A DNA stretch of 64,000 bases, from NCBI RefSeq assembly GCF_019925205.1, contig NC_083567.1, forward strand, positions 13,516,001 through 13,580,000. Direction: 5' to 3'. Position 1 is the first letter of the stretch; every line of letters begins with the position of its first letter. Position numbers and translations under genes: made by a program. The notes beneath the pieces were generated by a model, which ran no database searches, was not told where the DNA came from, and saw only the letters and a program-made list of their open reading frames with translations. Origin of the DNA: Metopolophium dirhodum (lineage: Eukaryota; Arthropoda; Insecta; Hemiptera; Aphididae). Below, piece after piece: positions 12,081-24,607 of the stretch.

Positions 12081-12885
12081 TAGTAGGTACCTAACAACTC
12101 GACTTCATCATGATACGGTCATAAAAACATAAATAAAAATGATTTAATATATTTAAGTATAAAGTGTACACCACAAACATTTTTCATGTGTATAGGTAGG
12201 CAGCTACATATCAATGGGAAAGAAATGTGAGATGTGTACGCAACCTATTTTTACCCCTATCCCCTCATCTCGGGGCTTGTCGAGACCGCCCCTGTAGTGA
12301 TGGGGTTTTCAGGAAAATACAATCCCTATACAGTATACCCTATATTCTACACGTCCTTAAAATATATGACTTTTGCGCCCACGCAGTGGTGTGTTAAACC
12401 ACGCAATATATTTTTAAGTGGTACACGTACACTACCCGTTCGGGGTGGGCGGCGGGTAGACACGGTATTGGCGTTCGTTCCACTATATGATACACAATAC
12501 CTACACACACACATATATACATACACATAATATATTAAAATAATATGATTTACATACTCGACCGGAGAGAAAATCTCCCCGCGGGGGATCGAAGTGGGTT
12601 GGCGAATGGTCCCGACGACCACCCCGTGTATGCTGCACGCGTTCCACAATATAGTTATAACTACTATAGCTAGGTACCTACGTCATCGATGTACGGGAGT
12701 CGTGCCAGTAAAACACGTTCCTACACGCGATACGACGACGACGTAATATTGTATTTTATATTTACGAGTGGGGAGGTGTACCTATACACTATAAGTGCAT
12801 TCGGATAATATTATGATTTATACTAATAATAAAATTATCGACCATCATCGTATAAATTGTGTATGTGTATATAAAATTGTATATA
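12081..12885. other. CpG-richer anonymous patch
   Basis: The 12240-12640 part is clearly richer in G+C than its surroundings (for example GGGGTGGGCGGCGGGTAG near 12441). It has frames open on both strands that mirror each other, which argues against coding. A short AC run lies at 12502-12530. No gene, RNA or repeat family was recognised. Confidence 0.5.
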
Positions 12886-13346
12886 TAAAGCAAACTCTCG
12901 ATAATTCAAACATTCGATAGTTCGAAACCTTCGGTAATTTGAAATAAATTATCGTTTCCTTAAAAATCTCGCTGTCAATCGAATAAAAATTATGCGTTAG
13001 GTACCCTCGATAATTCGTAGTAAAATTTTAAGGAAAACTAGCAGTCAACACACGAACATTTGAAGTTCAAGGCTTGGCAAATCGAAGTGTATTCACCAAA
13101 ATGTATGTAAAGAAGTGTATTCACCAAAATGTATGTAAATGTGTTAAGGTTTATAATTTACCTCACAATTATTGTGTATTAATGTAACTTATTATTTCCT
13201 AACTAATAACTATCGAATTATTATCGTACGTAAGTACCTACGACATATTTTTTCATAACTCGGTAATTAGAATTGTTTTTTGCACTCGGAAATTCGAACA
13301 TTTTGACAAGTCCCGTCAACTTTGAACTATCGAGAGTCGATTGTAT
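12886..13346. mobile_element. pogo/Tigger-like MITE
   Basis: The left end (CAAACTCTCGATAATTCAAA from 12891) and the reverse complement of the right end (CAATCGACTCTCGATAGTTC from 13344 downward) match closely. Each lies next to TA. Subterminal repeats of the same type (ATTCGATAGTTCGAA; CTCGGAAATTCGAAC) occur inside both ends. CTCTCGATA-type ends with TA target sites are typical of pogo/Tigger (IS630-mariner group) elements of insects. The interior of about 460 bp has no transposase frame, so it is non-autonomous. The superfamily is inferred from the ends only. Confidence 0.7.
13084..13139. repeat. 28-bp exact tandem duplication
   Basis: A 28-bp unit beginning GAAGTGTATTCACC occurs twice head to tail (13084-13111 and 13112-13139) inside the pogo-like element. 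Confidence 0.95.
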
Positions 13347-15465
13347 ATTATAGGTATATAATATAATTATACACACCATCATAATATAATATCATAACGA
13401 CCCTCGCGAGTAAACCTTTTAGGCCGATTACTACGCATTATACGCACGCACCTGCTACCTATCCATAATATTTTCTGAGGCAGAAGAACTCGCGGCCACG
13501 ACCTCGCCATATTAATATAATAGCGACTCGTGATGCATACTATCGCGTAATATTATATAGGCGGGTACCTATATATTATATACCACTAACCGCGAATGAC
13601 CGATCGCTGCGGACGGGTTATAATGGGATAGGTAGTTATATGCGCGCGATAAGAATCAGACGCCAGCCCGGCCAAACCTGTATAAATCAGTTACTGTAAA
13701 TAATACGATTGCAATAATATGTATTTTGTTTTATTTAGGTATAACAAAAAAATATGTAACTGACCGTCGTCGTGGGCGGGTCGTATATACCGGTGTAGTA
13801 TTGTCGCCGTTTTCCCGTGTCGGCTTTACGACGCCAAATGTGCAATATGATGATTCTATATAATATTATAGTTATCTAGGTACATATTATTATTATCATA
13901 GCATATATTATACGCGTGGCATATATATCTTATGATATGCATTTACCGCAGCTGTTATATGTATAGGTACACAATATAATAGGTCGCGTATATAGAGTAT
14001 ATTTATTTTTTTATATTATTATATTACAGTATCTGTTCTGAGTGAATGACCCGTGGAAAACATCGCCGTTTCGTCGCGTGGCAGACGGACATAATAATAT
14101 AGGTAGCTGATTCGCGGGCTCGAAAAGTCATAATAAAATATCATGATATACGGAAAGGTTTTGAATCGATTTTAAAAAATCGGCCAACAGATTTTTTAAA
14201 AGGTATTACCAATAAAATAGTTTACTCCTATTACTCGAAAGATTTGAATAAGTACTTTCAACAATACCGATAGGAGATACAGAAAAACTCACGGACCACA
14301 CGGACTCTCATATTATAGTCAGTGGCGTAATTTCAGTGTTTAATAAGAGGGCGCAAAAGTTTTGACCAACCCATATAACTGATGAAAAAATATCAGATAG
14401 CTTCGCTCGTAAGCTAATTTCAACTTACATTTATATCTCGATACAGTTCCGATCTTACATAAATTTATATGTGTCTAAAGCAAAAAAAGTCTCATTTTAT
14501 AGCAAAAAAGACGTTAAGGTACGAATAAATTATGGTAGGTATACGATATACCTACCTCAAATGCGTTATATTATATTTTTTTAGATGGAACGAAATAATT
14601 AAATAATTACAATAAGAAACACGACTACCTACTAAAACGTAATTGAAAAATCAAAAATTTTTAAATAGTTCACTGATACTATCTATTCTAGAATTTTTTT
14701 TGAAATAATGAATGAATTTATGTGTAATATTTAGAATTTCTAAATATTGTTTTATAAATCTGTTTGAACTAAAATCTATAAATATTAATTAGTTTAACAA
14801 TAGTGTTTACACTTTCCACAATATTAATTATGTTTGATAAAAATTGAAAAAAATTATAGTTTTGTTATTTCACCAACAACCAGCAATTGGACTTATTTTA
14901 TAACCAGACGGGGGAAATGCAGTCCACCGTACCACCCTCTCAAACGAGGCCACTGTTATATATGTTTAAGATCGTAGATATCCATATACATTTATTGTAG
15001 CTACGATCATATAATAATCATTATATTTCCTAACGTTTTTGTAGTTGTCTACTGAGTATGATATGCTGTGTAGCATTGCAGCAAACAGATTTTCGACTAG
15101 ATTATAATATTATATTATTATCAACGTAGCCGCTCAAAACTCTTAAACATAATATGACGACGGTCGCCTAATATTATATATGCGCAAGTATACAGGTATC
15201 CATATATTATTATACTATATAGGTACCATACCTACCTACCAATATACCGTTCGTGGCATAAATACGAAATATGATAATGAATATTTTGTATTATATTACG
15301 TCGCACGGGCGTTGTTTCGTCGCGACGAAATTCGTTTGTTTCAACGACCGAAGTTTGCGAAATATCAACTTTGTACCGCTTTTGTGCTCGCAGATTAACC
15401 CGTAACAAAAACCTGAAATATGGTTTTCAGACCGCTTTCGTGTGCAATACACATAATATTAAGGT
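13347..15465. other. CpG-richer anonymous sequence
   Basis: Patches at 13390-13850, 14040-14130 and 15290-15390 are richer in CpG than average. A CAGTGGCGTA string at 14330 may be one end of a decayed DNA element, but its partner was not found. No gene is supported. Confidence 0.5.
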
Positions 15466-16062
15466 GTGTACGGAGTGATCCATTTGACGTAAGACACTCG
15501 TATTGTTTTAAAAACTATTAACGTTTGTGAAAATATTTATTTTTTTATCAATTTAAATCGTTACACAAAACAACACAAAATTATAATATTTTCAAATATT
15601 AATAATCATCATTTTTTTAATAGTTTTTTTTACTCTTCTGGATGACAAAAATATGTTTTTTTAATATCGTATTTGAAGCAGAATATTATTCGGATTATAT
15701 CGATATATACAAAGAACCAAGTAGTTTATTAGTTATAAGTATTTTAAATTTAGATGAGTGGAGTAGTGGACCAATATTTATCTGAACACCCCACTCATCT
15801 AAACTTTATATAATATTATGACTCATAAACTACTCGTATAAAATTCGATTTTTCTTCATCAAAGTACTCCAAATAATATTCTGCCTTGGAATAACGAATA
15901 AAGAGTGCGTGTTATTGTCGTTAAAAAAATGATAACTATAAAAACGGTAAAAACTCTATTTTTAACGACTTAAAATTATGTAAAAAAAAATATTTTCAAA
16001 ATCGTTAAGAGTTTTTGAAATAAATAATGTGTGGCTTACGTTAAATGGAACACCCGGTATAC
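15466..16062. mobile_element. Family E: fully palindromic foldback element
   Basis: The left end (15466-15498) and right end (16029-16062) are inverted repeats of about 33 bp with the core CCATTTGACGTAAG versus CCATTTAACGTAAG. The inversion continues inward. AAGTAGTTTAT...TTTAGATGAGTGG (15719-15762) mirrors CCACTCATCTAAA...ATAAACTACTCG (15791-15836), leaving a centre of about 28 bp. The 597-bp element is therefore one long imperfect hairpin with no coding frame. The end sequence (TACGGAGTGATCC or TACCGGGTGTTCC) resembles that of family A, so the two may share a mobilising transposase. No superfamily is assigned. Confidence 0.8.
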
Positions 16063-16495
16063 TGCAAGGCGAGCCATACGCGTTTAAGAATTAATGTCAC
16101 TAAATCGGTGTTCAAAGTCATTAGCTATGGTGAGTAGTTTTGGCGGAACACACGCGTCACATTGTATTTTTATTTGGATGAAAACAAAAATACGAATTTA
16201 TATTTCTTAGTAATGGACGATCCCAAATTTCCGCTCTGATTATATCATTGTTCGGGCAACAAACAACTTAAAAACAACCCTTTATTTTACCACTGTAAAA
16301 AAAAGCCACAACTATTACCGTATACAATAATACGTACTTATAGTCATTGAAACAACAATACGAACCACACGGAACGCGAACATAATAATATCTACCACAT
16401 AATATTATACGTTTCAAACTATACTATCGTTCAACCCAATTTATCTGATGTAAATTCTAACAGAAAATAATAATTGAAATCGATAGTAAATATAA

Positions 16496-16902
16496 TATAC
16501 GGTGTGATTTTTTAAGCACGCTCATCCTACATGTATGTTTAAATTATGCATATTATATTAAAATTCTGATTTTTTGAATTTTTAAATACCTACGCCAAGT
16601 GTATAAATAATATTGAAGACCACAGGTATTTTCGAAAACTTGAGATTTTATGTACCATTTAAGGACGATTCTGTGACAGTAAAGTCTTCTGTTTTTTAAA
16701 TACGAACCCTCCTTTTCACACAGTTCAGCAGATATTTATTTTGAGCATTTCGTATAGTACAAGAAACATTAGGAATTTGAAAATATCGTCTTAAAAGATG
16801 TTTATTTTTTAAGTACTTAAAAGTTTTAAAAATCAGAATTTAAATGAGTGTACATTAAAGGAAAAAATGTGGGTGAGCATACTTCAAAAACCACTCTGTA
16901 TA
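16496..16902. mobile_element. Family A foldback MITE, copy A1
   Basis: The left end (TATACGGTGTGATTTTTTAA) mirrors the right end (TTCAAAAACCACTCTGTATA). Both are followed inward by a GCTCATCC / GGGTGAGC block and then by the mirrored motifs TTCTGATTTTT (left) and AAAAATCAGAA (right). It is a palindromic element of about 407 bp without a coding frame. The ends begin with TATA, which is compatible with TA target duplication. Confidence 0.85.
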
Positions 16903-19175
16903 ACAGACAATATAATAATATATAATATAGTTTAAAATACTTTGACGTACTGTTGGTCGAAAGTTCGTCCGCATGGCTTCCATTTACAGCTAATACTGCC
17001 AGTTTTGACCCGATACGTGCCGTGGTATATAATGCATTATAATATCATAAAAAAAAACTTCAAAGGTTTCAACGGATCGAATCTAATTATTATACCGGTA
17101 AAAAATGTTGGCTTAAATACTATATACACTCTAGTTAGGTACTTGCTATAGGTCAAATTCTTATTAAATGTTTAGAGAAAATAATGAGGTAAAATTTAAA
17201 ACGTTATTCTGATGTTTTTATAAACTAGGCTTTATACCTACCCATATGTATAGAAACCATACAAATTGAAAGCGTTTTTTGCTGTACAAGTCGTGGTATC
17301 GTCTCAAACCCACCAATGGACAATGAGTAATATAATTTTAATGCAAATACTTTTTTTCTTATTTTTTTTCTGTATATGTTACAAAGTGAGCGATATTATA
17401 CTTTGTATTTTTGTATAAAGTATAACAAATTAATAATATAATATACACAACACATATATACGGTTGTCAAATTGTTTAATTTATTGTATTTGAAAAACAA
17501 TTAACAAGCATTTGAAACAGATTTAATTTTTATCGTGTAATTAGTCAAATGTCTCGTTTTGCTCACCTCAACGCGAGCTTATTGTAATATTATAATAATT
17601 ACTATTATTATTACTAAACATTTGAAAGCGATGTAATAAATTATTATTGAACTAATATAAATATAAGACAATTCATTAATTAAATCATTGAATTTGATGC
17701 CAATTCAAAAAAGTGTCCTTTTTATGTTTTTTATTATTAAAAAAATAGTTTTTTGAAATCACCTCTATTTTATTATATTACAGATTAGCTAATGGTTTGT
17801 ATTACAGTTTAAGCTCTTTGAAATATAATCTAGGTACCTATCCATTTGACCACGTCTGAATGTTATATCACGCCATTAACACCATTGATGTATAAAAACA
17901 ATCAAATAATCTGAACAATTTACTGTTAAACCAGCGATAGTTTTATTAAAAATCTCGAAAATAATTGGAAAATTTTAACCTCTCTAAAATATCATAGGTA
18001 CTTACCTAAATGCGTTAAATTTCCATTTCGAAGTATAAATGAAACATTCGTAGAACTTATTTTATCTGAAAGATTTTAATCGTAATTGAAAAAAAAAACA
18101 AATATTCTTAAAATTGTAGATTCAATTGAGGCTATATTATAATATTACAATATTGTTATTATTATATTATTATATTACAATATTATTGTTTGTACTAGAC
18201 ATTTAATATTATTACAATTTTAATTATTCCGTAACATACTAATTTATTGTTTTATACTAAGTTACTCGTAGATAAGTATTAATTTATGTAAATTTTTTAT
18301 ATTAGGTTGAGGATGATTGCGAGATCACGTTGTAAACTTATCCGCTATATAAAAAAAACTCAATTAACATAAAATATGTTGATATTAATAATGAATAATA
18401 ATATATTATAATGGTATTTACATTATGGAATTAAAAAAAAATATAACAGCTTAAATTTAATTCATCAGGCAATTACTTATTTTAATAAGTACTTATTTTA
18501 ATGGACTCAAGTTAAAAAATTTAATAAATAGATAAGTTATAACCTATAAATATTTGATAATGTACATATATTATGTATAATTAAAATTAATTAATCCGTC
18601 GAAAGCAGAAATAGGAATGCATTTTACTTTTTAAACATTATTTGTGTAAAAACTTGTTTTATAAATAACTATGTAATATTGAATTGATATAATGATATAA
18701 TTAAAAATGATTAACAATAATAATTGTCCTTTAATAAATTATGAATATTCATGAATTAATATTTATCAATTATAAATTATTGTATTACCTGTAGTGTTTT
18801 AAATCCCGTGAAGAAAGCATATTATGCCATAAACATTCTACTTGGAGGACGAATTAATTTATTTTAAGTATGCAGATAAATACTTCGACAGTCAAGCAAT
18901 TATATGTTGGGTGTAGATACTAGAGTTGATGAATAATGTGATATGTCTTTGAAATACAACATGATTTTAATTCTTTAAACTATAATAATATACATTATGT
19001 GGTTTAAAGTTCGATTACATCAAACCCTATTTTAAAATTGATATAAATGAATAATACGTTATATAATATTATAATATGGTTAATATTGATGTAAAGAGAC
19101 TATCTAAATTATATAAAATAAGGATTGACCCTCGATAATTAGTGAAATTAGTGTGACTTGTGTGTTTTGGTGGGT

Positions 19176-19193
19176 GGGGGGGGGGGGGGGGGG
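19176..19193. repeat. Poly-G run (G18)
   Basis: Eighteen consecutive G residues in otherwise AT-rich DNA, preceded by GGTGGGT. Confidence 0.95.
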
Positions 19194-20467
19194 CTGAGCT
19201 CTCCAAAACTTGCATTTAGTCTTCTATAAAATGTTTGTAATATATAAATTAATTTATTGTCACATAATAATTATTCATAATTCAATTTTCAAAATGCATA
19301 AGACGTATTATGTTTTTGTCAACTTTTCATCAACTTCCAGCTGCAGTAAACTACACATATTATTATAAATTGCGGTTAACCGTTATTTATTTATATTATT
19401 TGTTAAAAATCGATTAAAGCCGGGTTTCTATGTTGTTTCGTGTTTCATAAATTTAAATTATGTACCTAGCTGCTAAAAAAATGTCAGTAACACGTTACTT
19501 ACCTAAAAATTTGCCTGCAACTTCCCATTTTACCTACCGTAGGTAACGTAGGTAACTAAGGTACGCATATTATTCACAAGTTGAATATAATATTCAACTC
19601 TAGTCTCTACACACACTGCTTTCGCATATTTTAAACTTTTTCTGGTGTGAGAGGGAGGGGGGTATCAGAGTTTATAACAGTTACATGTCTAAGAATTTTT
19701 TGGAAGGCGTTCATGTTTTTCAATTCAGGGAGAACGGAGAAAGTACCCCTGGATTCCCCCAAAATAAAATCCACTGTTATACATGGTATAGCAGAAAAGG
19801 CTTAATATATAATACTACCCATCACCTTAATTTATGATATCCATTGGTGATTTTTTTCTTTTTTAATTTAGCTAACACCATTTCCTTATATTTTATAATT
19901 TGATATTGTCATTTATTTTATTGTGGATGTGACAACCCTTACACCAATAGACTGAATCTTCAATTGAGGACGGATTCGAGTATATAATAATGGTAATGTA
20001 TTAATGTATCAATAAAACATGGCGAGATAAACTTAAAACAGTTATAACATATTGTTAAAGGTTTAAAGGTAAGCAGATAATCTTAAGTGATTGTGGGGAG
20101 AGAACAACTTGTTTGTTTGGCGTAAAATATTTTAGCATTCCACCCCATATAAAAATTAAATTTGTGTAAATGTTAACTACCTATAAAGTTTCAGTAGTAA
20201 CTTAGCTATCATTGAATCTTAAAGATTTATGTGTTCTTATTTAGTTTTTTTGGCACAATAAATTAATGCTATTAATACATATTCTTTTTCACCTTTTTTT
20301 TTTATAAAATTTGTAATAATGATCGTTTGATATAAATGGAGTTCTATAGAACATAAAAAGAAGGATAAAAAAAAAATTATAAGAACTGAATTAGAAAAGA
20401 AATAACAAGAAAAGTTTTAAATTGAAAAATTTGATACAAAAGAAAACTCCAAAAATATATGCCATTG

Positions 20468-20486
20468 TTTTTTTTTTTTTTTTTTT
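20468..20486. repeat. Poly-T run (about T19)
   Basis: A long T homopolymer. It could be the antisense tail of an old retroposed sequence, but no body was recognised beside it. Confidence 0.85.
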
Positions 20487-21601
20487 AATACGGTTTCTCA
20501 GTGTTTTCTTTCAGTTAATAAAGCTTAAGTGTATTATATACAAATAAATCTTTAAGAGTTTTTATTTTCTATATATTTTTTTTGTATTTTTCGAGTATCT
20601 AGTACGAGTATACAGCAAATATATTTTCGAAATGAAAAAATCCTTTATCACATACTAAGTTTAGTTTCTTAACTTTATTAATGAATTCGAATGAGGTTAT
20701 ACATTGTAATTGCCAATAAAGAGATCGTCCACAATATTATGTAACTTTAACTATATTGAGGAATAGATACATTATTTAACGAGCGCCGCCGCGAGAGAGT
20801 GAAAAATATCGAAGAAATAATAACCACAACACCGAAACTGATATAGTTGCCACCATACATGACGTATTTTATAATATAATATAGAAACACACGAAACAAT
20901 CGGAAGTACTAAAAGCTGTGCTTGTACACATAATTATTATGATATATTATATTATATGCGATTATATCATTATACAATTTGTCACGAACTATCATAATAT
21001 GCACATAATAACCGACCCCGTTATTCGTAAAACACGATATTTACCGTGTTTAATTTTGGTGTTAAAACAATCGTGATACGGTTGCAGCGATCGGACTTAA
21101 AGGTTGGTGTAAAAAAAAAAAACATAAACAAGACCCAACACACACTCGCGAGCGCATAACCATCATAGTTTAACCGCATAATACTATAATAATATTATCA
21201 TCACAGAATACAGATAGTTGTATATTATTATATTCTGTGGTTGTATTATTGTCTGCGCGGCGACGCATTATTGGATAACGCACGTTATAATATAATAATC
21301 ATATAATTGTAAGTATAATAACCATAGTATAAGGTCTATGAATATAACGTACTTCTAATATTATAATGATAATATAGACCTATTACGATTTGCGAATTGG
21401 TATAACGCTCTCGCGTTCTACTGTCGGTTTTTCGTAATTGAATTTTAGCGGCGTGTTAATTGTCCGCTCGAGGTCGTGAACAGCATAATATAATATTATT
21501 ATTATCATTATCATAATATATACATTACACACCATTTACATACGTACAAAAACTAATGCAACTCGTGTGTGTATAATATACATATATATAATATGTATTC
21601 T

Positions 21602-21619
21602 ACACACACACACACACAC

Positions 21620-21676
<57 letters not shown>
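21602..21676. repeat. Long (AC)n microsatellite
   Basis: About 37 AC units over 75 bp, with a single phase break at 21620-21621. It is the longest simple repeat in the window. Confidence 0.97.
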
Positions 21677-21681
<5 letters not shown>

Positions 21682-21890
21682 GTCAGTTTGCGTGGAAATG
21701 GACCGGGGGCGGTGATTGGGTGTGAAAAGTCAATAATAAGCGTTTTGAAATCGTCCTAGTATACTGCTGCAGCCGTCAAAACGATAAGTAATAAAAAAAA
21801 TTATGGCGATCGAATATACCTGCAGCAGCTGCCGGTATATACCCGCAGTAGTATCTATATACCTACCTATACCTGCTGTATATTATTACA

Positions 21891-22632
21891 AGCTGAGTTA
21901 CACGGCGTTTCTCGGAAAAAAAAAATTGTTATTGTTTTTGGGTAATGTATTTTTAAGTGTAAATCATATTATGTTTTAATTTACAGCCATCCCGCCCGGC
22001 GTGGACCCATATAATTTATAACTGTAAACTGTAAAGTAACAAAGTTGTACCAAGTTTGTCGGTTTTACTTAATCCAACCCACAGCGGATTGGATACAATC
22101 CGGTGGTTTTTCATTGTCCGGGAAAACAAATATCAATTGAGACAAATTTTTTTTTCATACTCTTTTTTTACATGATAAGTTATTTTTTAACGATGATGCT
22201 TTAGTAGAGTTTTGTCAAACACTAAGATTTGAAACATTTGAGCAGTATATTAACGGATACAATCCGGTAGTTTTTCATAGTAGCTGATTTATCCGGCGTT
22301 GCCTGGAAAAAAAATTGTGATTGTTCAACTCCTTTTGGGTTTACATCGCTGTGGAAGAAATGTCTTTTTAAGTGTAAATTATATTATATTATAATTTATA
22401 TCCATACCACCCGGCGTTGCCCGTTAGATTCACTTGTGATTATGCGAGGTGCGTTGTGCGTACGTGTATAATTTAATTCTAAACAATCTGGTGGTTTTTT
22501 CATCGTCCGGGAAAAAATTATGAAATCTTTTTTTCTTACTCTATTTGTACACTTATTATTTTTCAACGATGGTACTGTAGTAGAATTTTGTCAAACAATA
22601 AAATTTGAAACAGGTTAATATACAAACAAATT
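21891..22632. repeat. Tandem duplication of a ~391-bp unit with CCGGCGTTGCC motifs
   Basis: Unit 1 starts at 21891 (AGCTGAGTTACACGGCG) and unit 2 at 22282 (AGCTGATTTATCCGGCG). Both then carry, in the same order, a GGAAAAAAAA run, TTTTTAAGTGTAAAT, a CCGCCCGGCGTGG or CCACCCGGCGTTGCC block, a CAATC(C/T)GGTGGTTTTT block with GTCCGGGAAAA, and an ATTTTGTCAAAC motif. The copies are clearly diverged, so the duplication is old. CCCGGCGTTGCCCG-type strings are familiar from dispersed non-autonomous repeats of insects. I do not assign a class. Confidence 0.8.
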
Positions 22633-22685
22633 ACAACTATATACACATTAATTACTAATAATGTATATACAACAACAAAAAAGGT

Positions 22686-23638
22686 GGATAAGTGGATACC
22701 GCTCTGCTATACAGTATAGTTGTCAAGTATGTCGTTGTAATGGATCTGTTATATTTGAATTCAATGATAAATCATAGTATAAGAAAAACGATTCTGAGCT
22801 GGGATATTGTGTCAGCCGAGCATACTTGTATAAATAATCAAATTTAATAGTTACAAAAATAAATTAATAAAAATCGAAAATATCTCATCTATTCATGCCT
22901 ATAATAGCGTAACGTTCCGGTGTACTTTTTCTTTTTTATAGATATAGTAGAACTTGTTAGGAACCTTCTATTAAAATTCCTAATGTTAGCTATAAAAGGA
23001 AAAACTTTAAAGAATTTCCAATTGAAAAATAGTTTGAAAATTTTGAAAATGTTGATGAATTTTGTCAATATTTAAACTTTAAATGCATATACAAAATAAT
23101 TGAGCCTTTGTATCTCTAATATTTTTGAATTTTCATTATTGAAATTTATAAAGAACCTAGCATTAAGTTGTCAAGATTTTTTACTAAGTGAAAAAGTTTT
23201 TATCCAGAATAATTTTAAAAAAATGTACATAATTCGAAAAATTTCTCAAGGCTATAACTAGCTCAAAAAGAGTTCAAATATTTCGAAAATTATTATGCTA
23301 TTTATGGAAAATGATAATATTAATATTTGGTTAAAATTTCAAGGGTCTATGGTTATTTATTTTTGAGTTACACCAAAAAAATTAAATTGAATTTTTCAAA
23401 AATTTGTTTTCCATAAAAATTACCACTTGTTTTTCACTTATTTTTTTGTTTTTCTTGACGTTTTCTAAAATTACTAGGAATTTTCAGTTTTGACCTCCAA
23501 AAGTAGCAACTAGATTCACTTTTCTATTAGAAAAGATGCTGATCTAGAATCATAGCATTTTTACTACCTAAAATGTAGCCAGACAGGAAAAAAAACACAC
23601 ATCATTGTAACATCTATATTTCGCTTCGTTCAGAATCT
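22686..23638 (+). mobile_element. Family D repeat, copy D1
   Basis: The left end has AGTGGATACCGCTCTGC and then AAAAACGATTCTGAGC at 22786. The right end reads TTTCGCTTCGTTCAGAATCT. GATTCTGAGC and GTTCAGAATC form short terminal inverted repeats. The interior shares blocks with D2, for example AGCTCAAAAAGAGTTC, AAAATTACTAGGAATTTTCA and TTTTGACCTCCAAAAGTAGC. No coding frame was seen. It is probably a non-autonomous DNA element of about 0.9-1.4 kb. Confidence 0.7.
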
Positions 23639-24562
23639 TAAATAATACAAATTCATACTATTACTATTATGATCCGCGCAACCAATGGCAATTCCGCTGT
23701 AAACAGTGCAACAGAAGAGATTGAGAGTTGATATTTACGTCTACTAATATTATGTCTATTATTATTTATTACTATTATAGTCTGTAAGATGTTACCAATG
23801 GCAATTATTTATAAAAAAAAAAAAAAACTATACCGTATCTAATATCACGGCCACGCGACATCTGAAATTTTGCCCTTTTCCTCGGTTCATGAGGATCGTA
23901 GCGTGATATTAAATAGCCTATAACCTTCTTTAAGAATAAATTGGTCTATCAAATGCAAAAATAATTTTTCGAATCCGACTGGCATTTCCAGAAATTACCT
24001 CGAGCAAACATCCGAATGCCTGCGTCTTCATACAATATTATATAATATATGGATAGATAAATTATCATACCGGGCAAATGTAAATATTATAATATATTTC
24101 GAGCTCGCGAGACACGACGTCACGACGACGGGATATCGTTTTAAACATCGCACCATCGTTTGGTCAGCGTGCCGTGACGAACTACATGCAATTTGTCCGA
24201 TGCGAATGTTTCCATCCAACACAATATTTTATTCTTCATAATATATTTTAATATATATATATGCATAATATATGTATTTTACTTGTACACACTACACACT
24301 GCAAAAACACCGGCTAGTGGCGGCTACGCGTATTATACACCCGCCGCCGGTATGTACCTTTTTTTCATTTTTTTCTTTTCCGAACCCTCTACCTATTATA
24401 TTATAATATAAATATTTTTTTATTTTTTTTTTATCGCGAACAGGGCGATAACTTATCCCCGGGCATTATATTATTATTATGATTTTATTATCACTGTCTA
24501 CTATATATTTTATTTTTTTATAACTTTTATAAAGTAAACGTGTTTGAGTTATAAAGGAAATA

Positions 24563-24607
24563 TACCTATATATATATATATCAGATATATATATATATAT
24601 ATAGGTA
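24563..24607. repeat. (TA)n palindrome capped by TACC/GGTA
   Basis: TACC followed by a (TA)n run, a CAG centre at 24582-24584, then a (AT)n run ending GGTA. The arms are exact reverse complements over at least 19 bp, so the segment can extrude as a cruciform. Confidence 0.9.

Larger units (their letters stand above)
16903..21600. other. AT-rich anonymous sequence
   Basis: About 4.7 kb with no recognised gene or bounded element. It is extremely AT-rich from 17.3 to 19.1 kb. CpG-richer spots occur at 20785-20810 (ACGAGCGCCGCCGCGAGAG) and 21060-21480. Confidence 0.55.

Noticed and set aside
12585..12606. GGATCGAAGTGGG resembling a tRNA B box
   Set aside because: No A box or cloverleaf could be built around it.
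12347..12649. Opposing open frames in the 12.2-12.65 kb GC patch
   Set aside because: Both strands are open through the same codons, with simple AC repeats. No domain seen on either strand.
20468..20486. Poly-T run as evidence of a minus-strand retroposon
   Set aside because: No LINE, SINE or transcript body and no target duplication could be recognised beside it.
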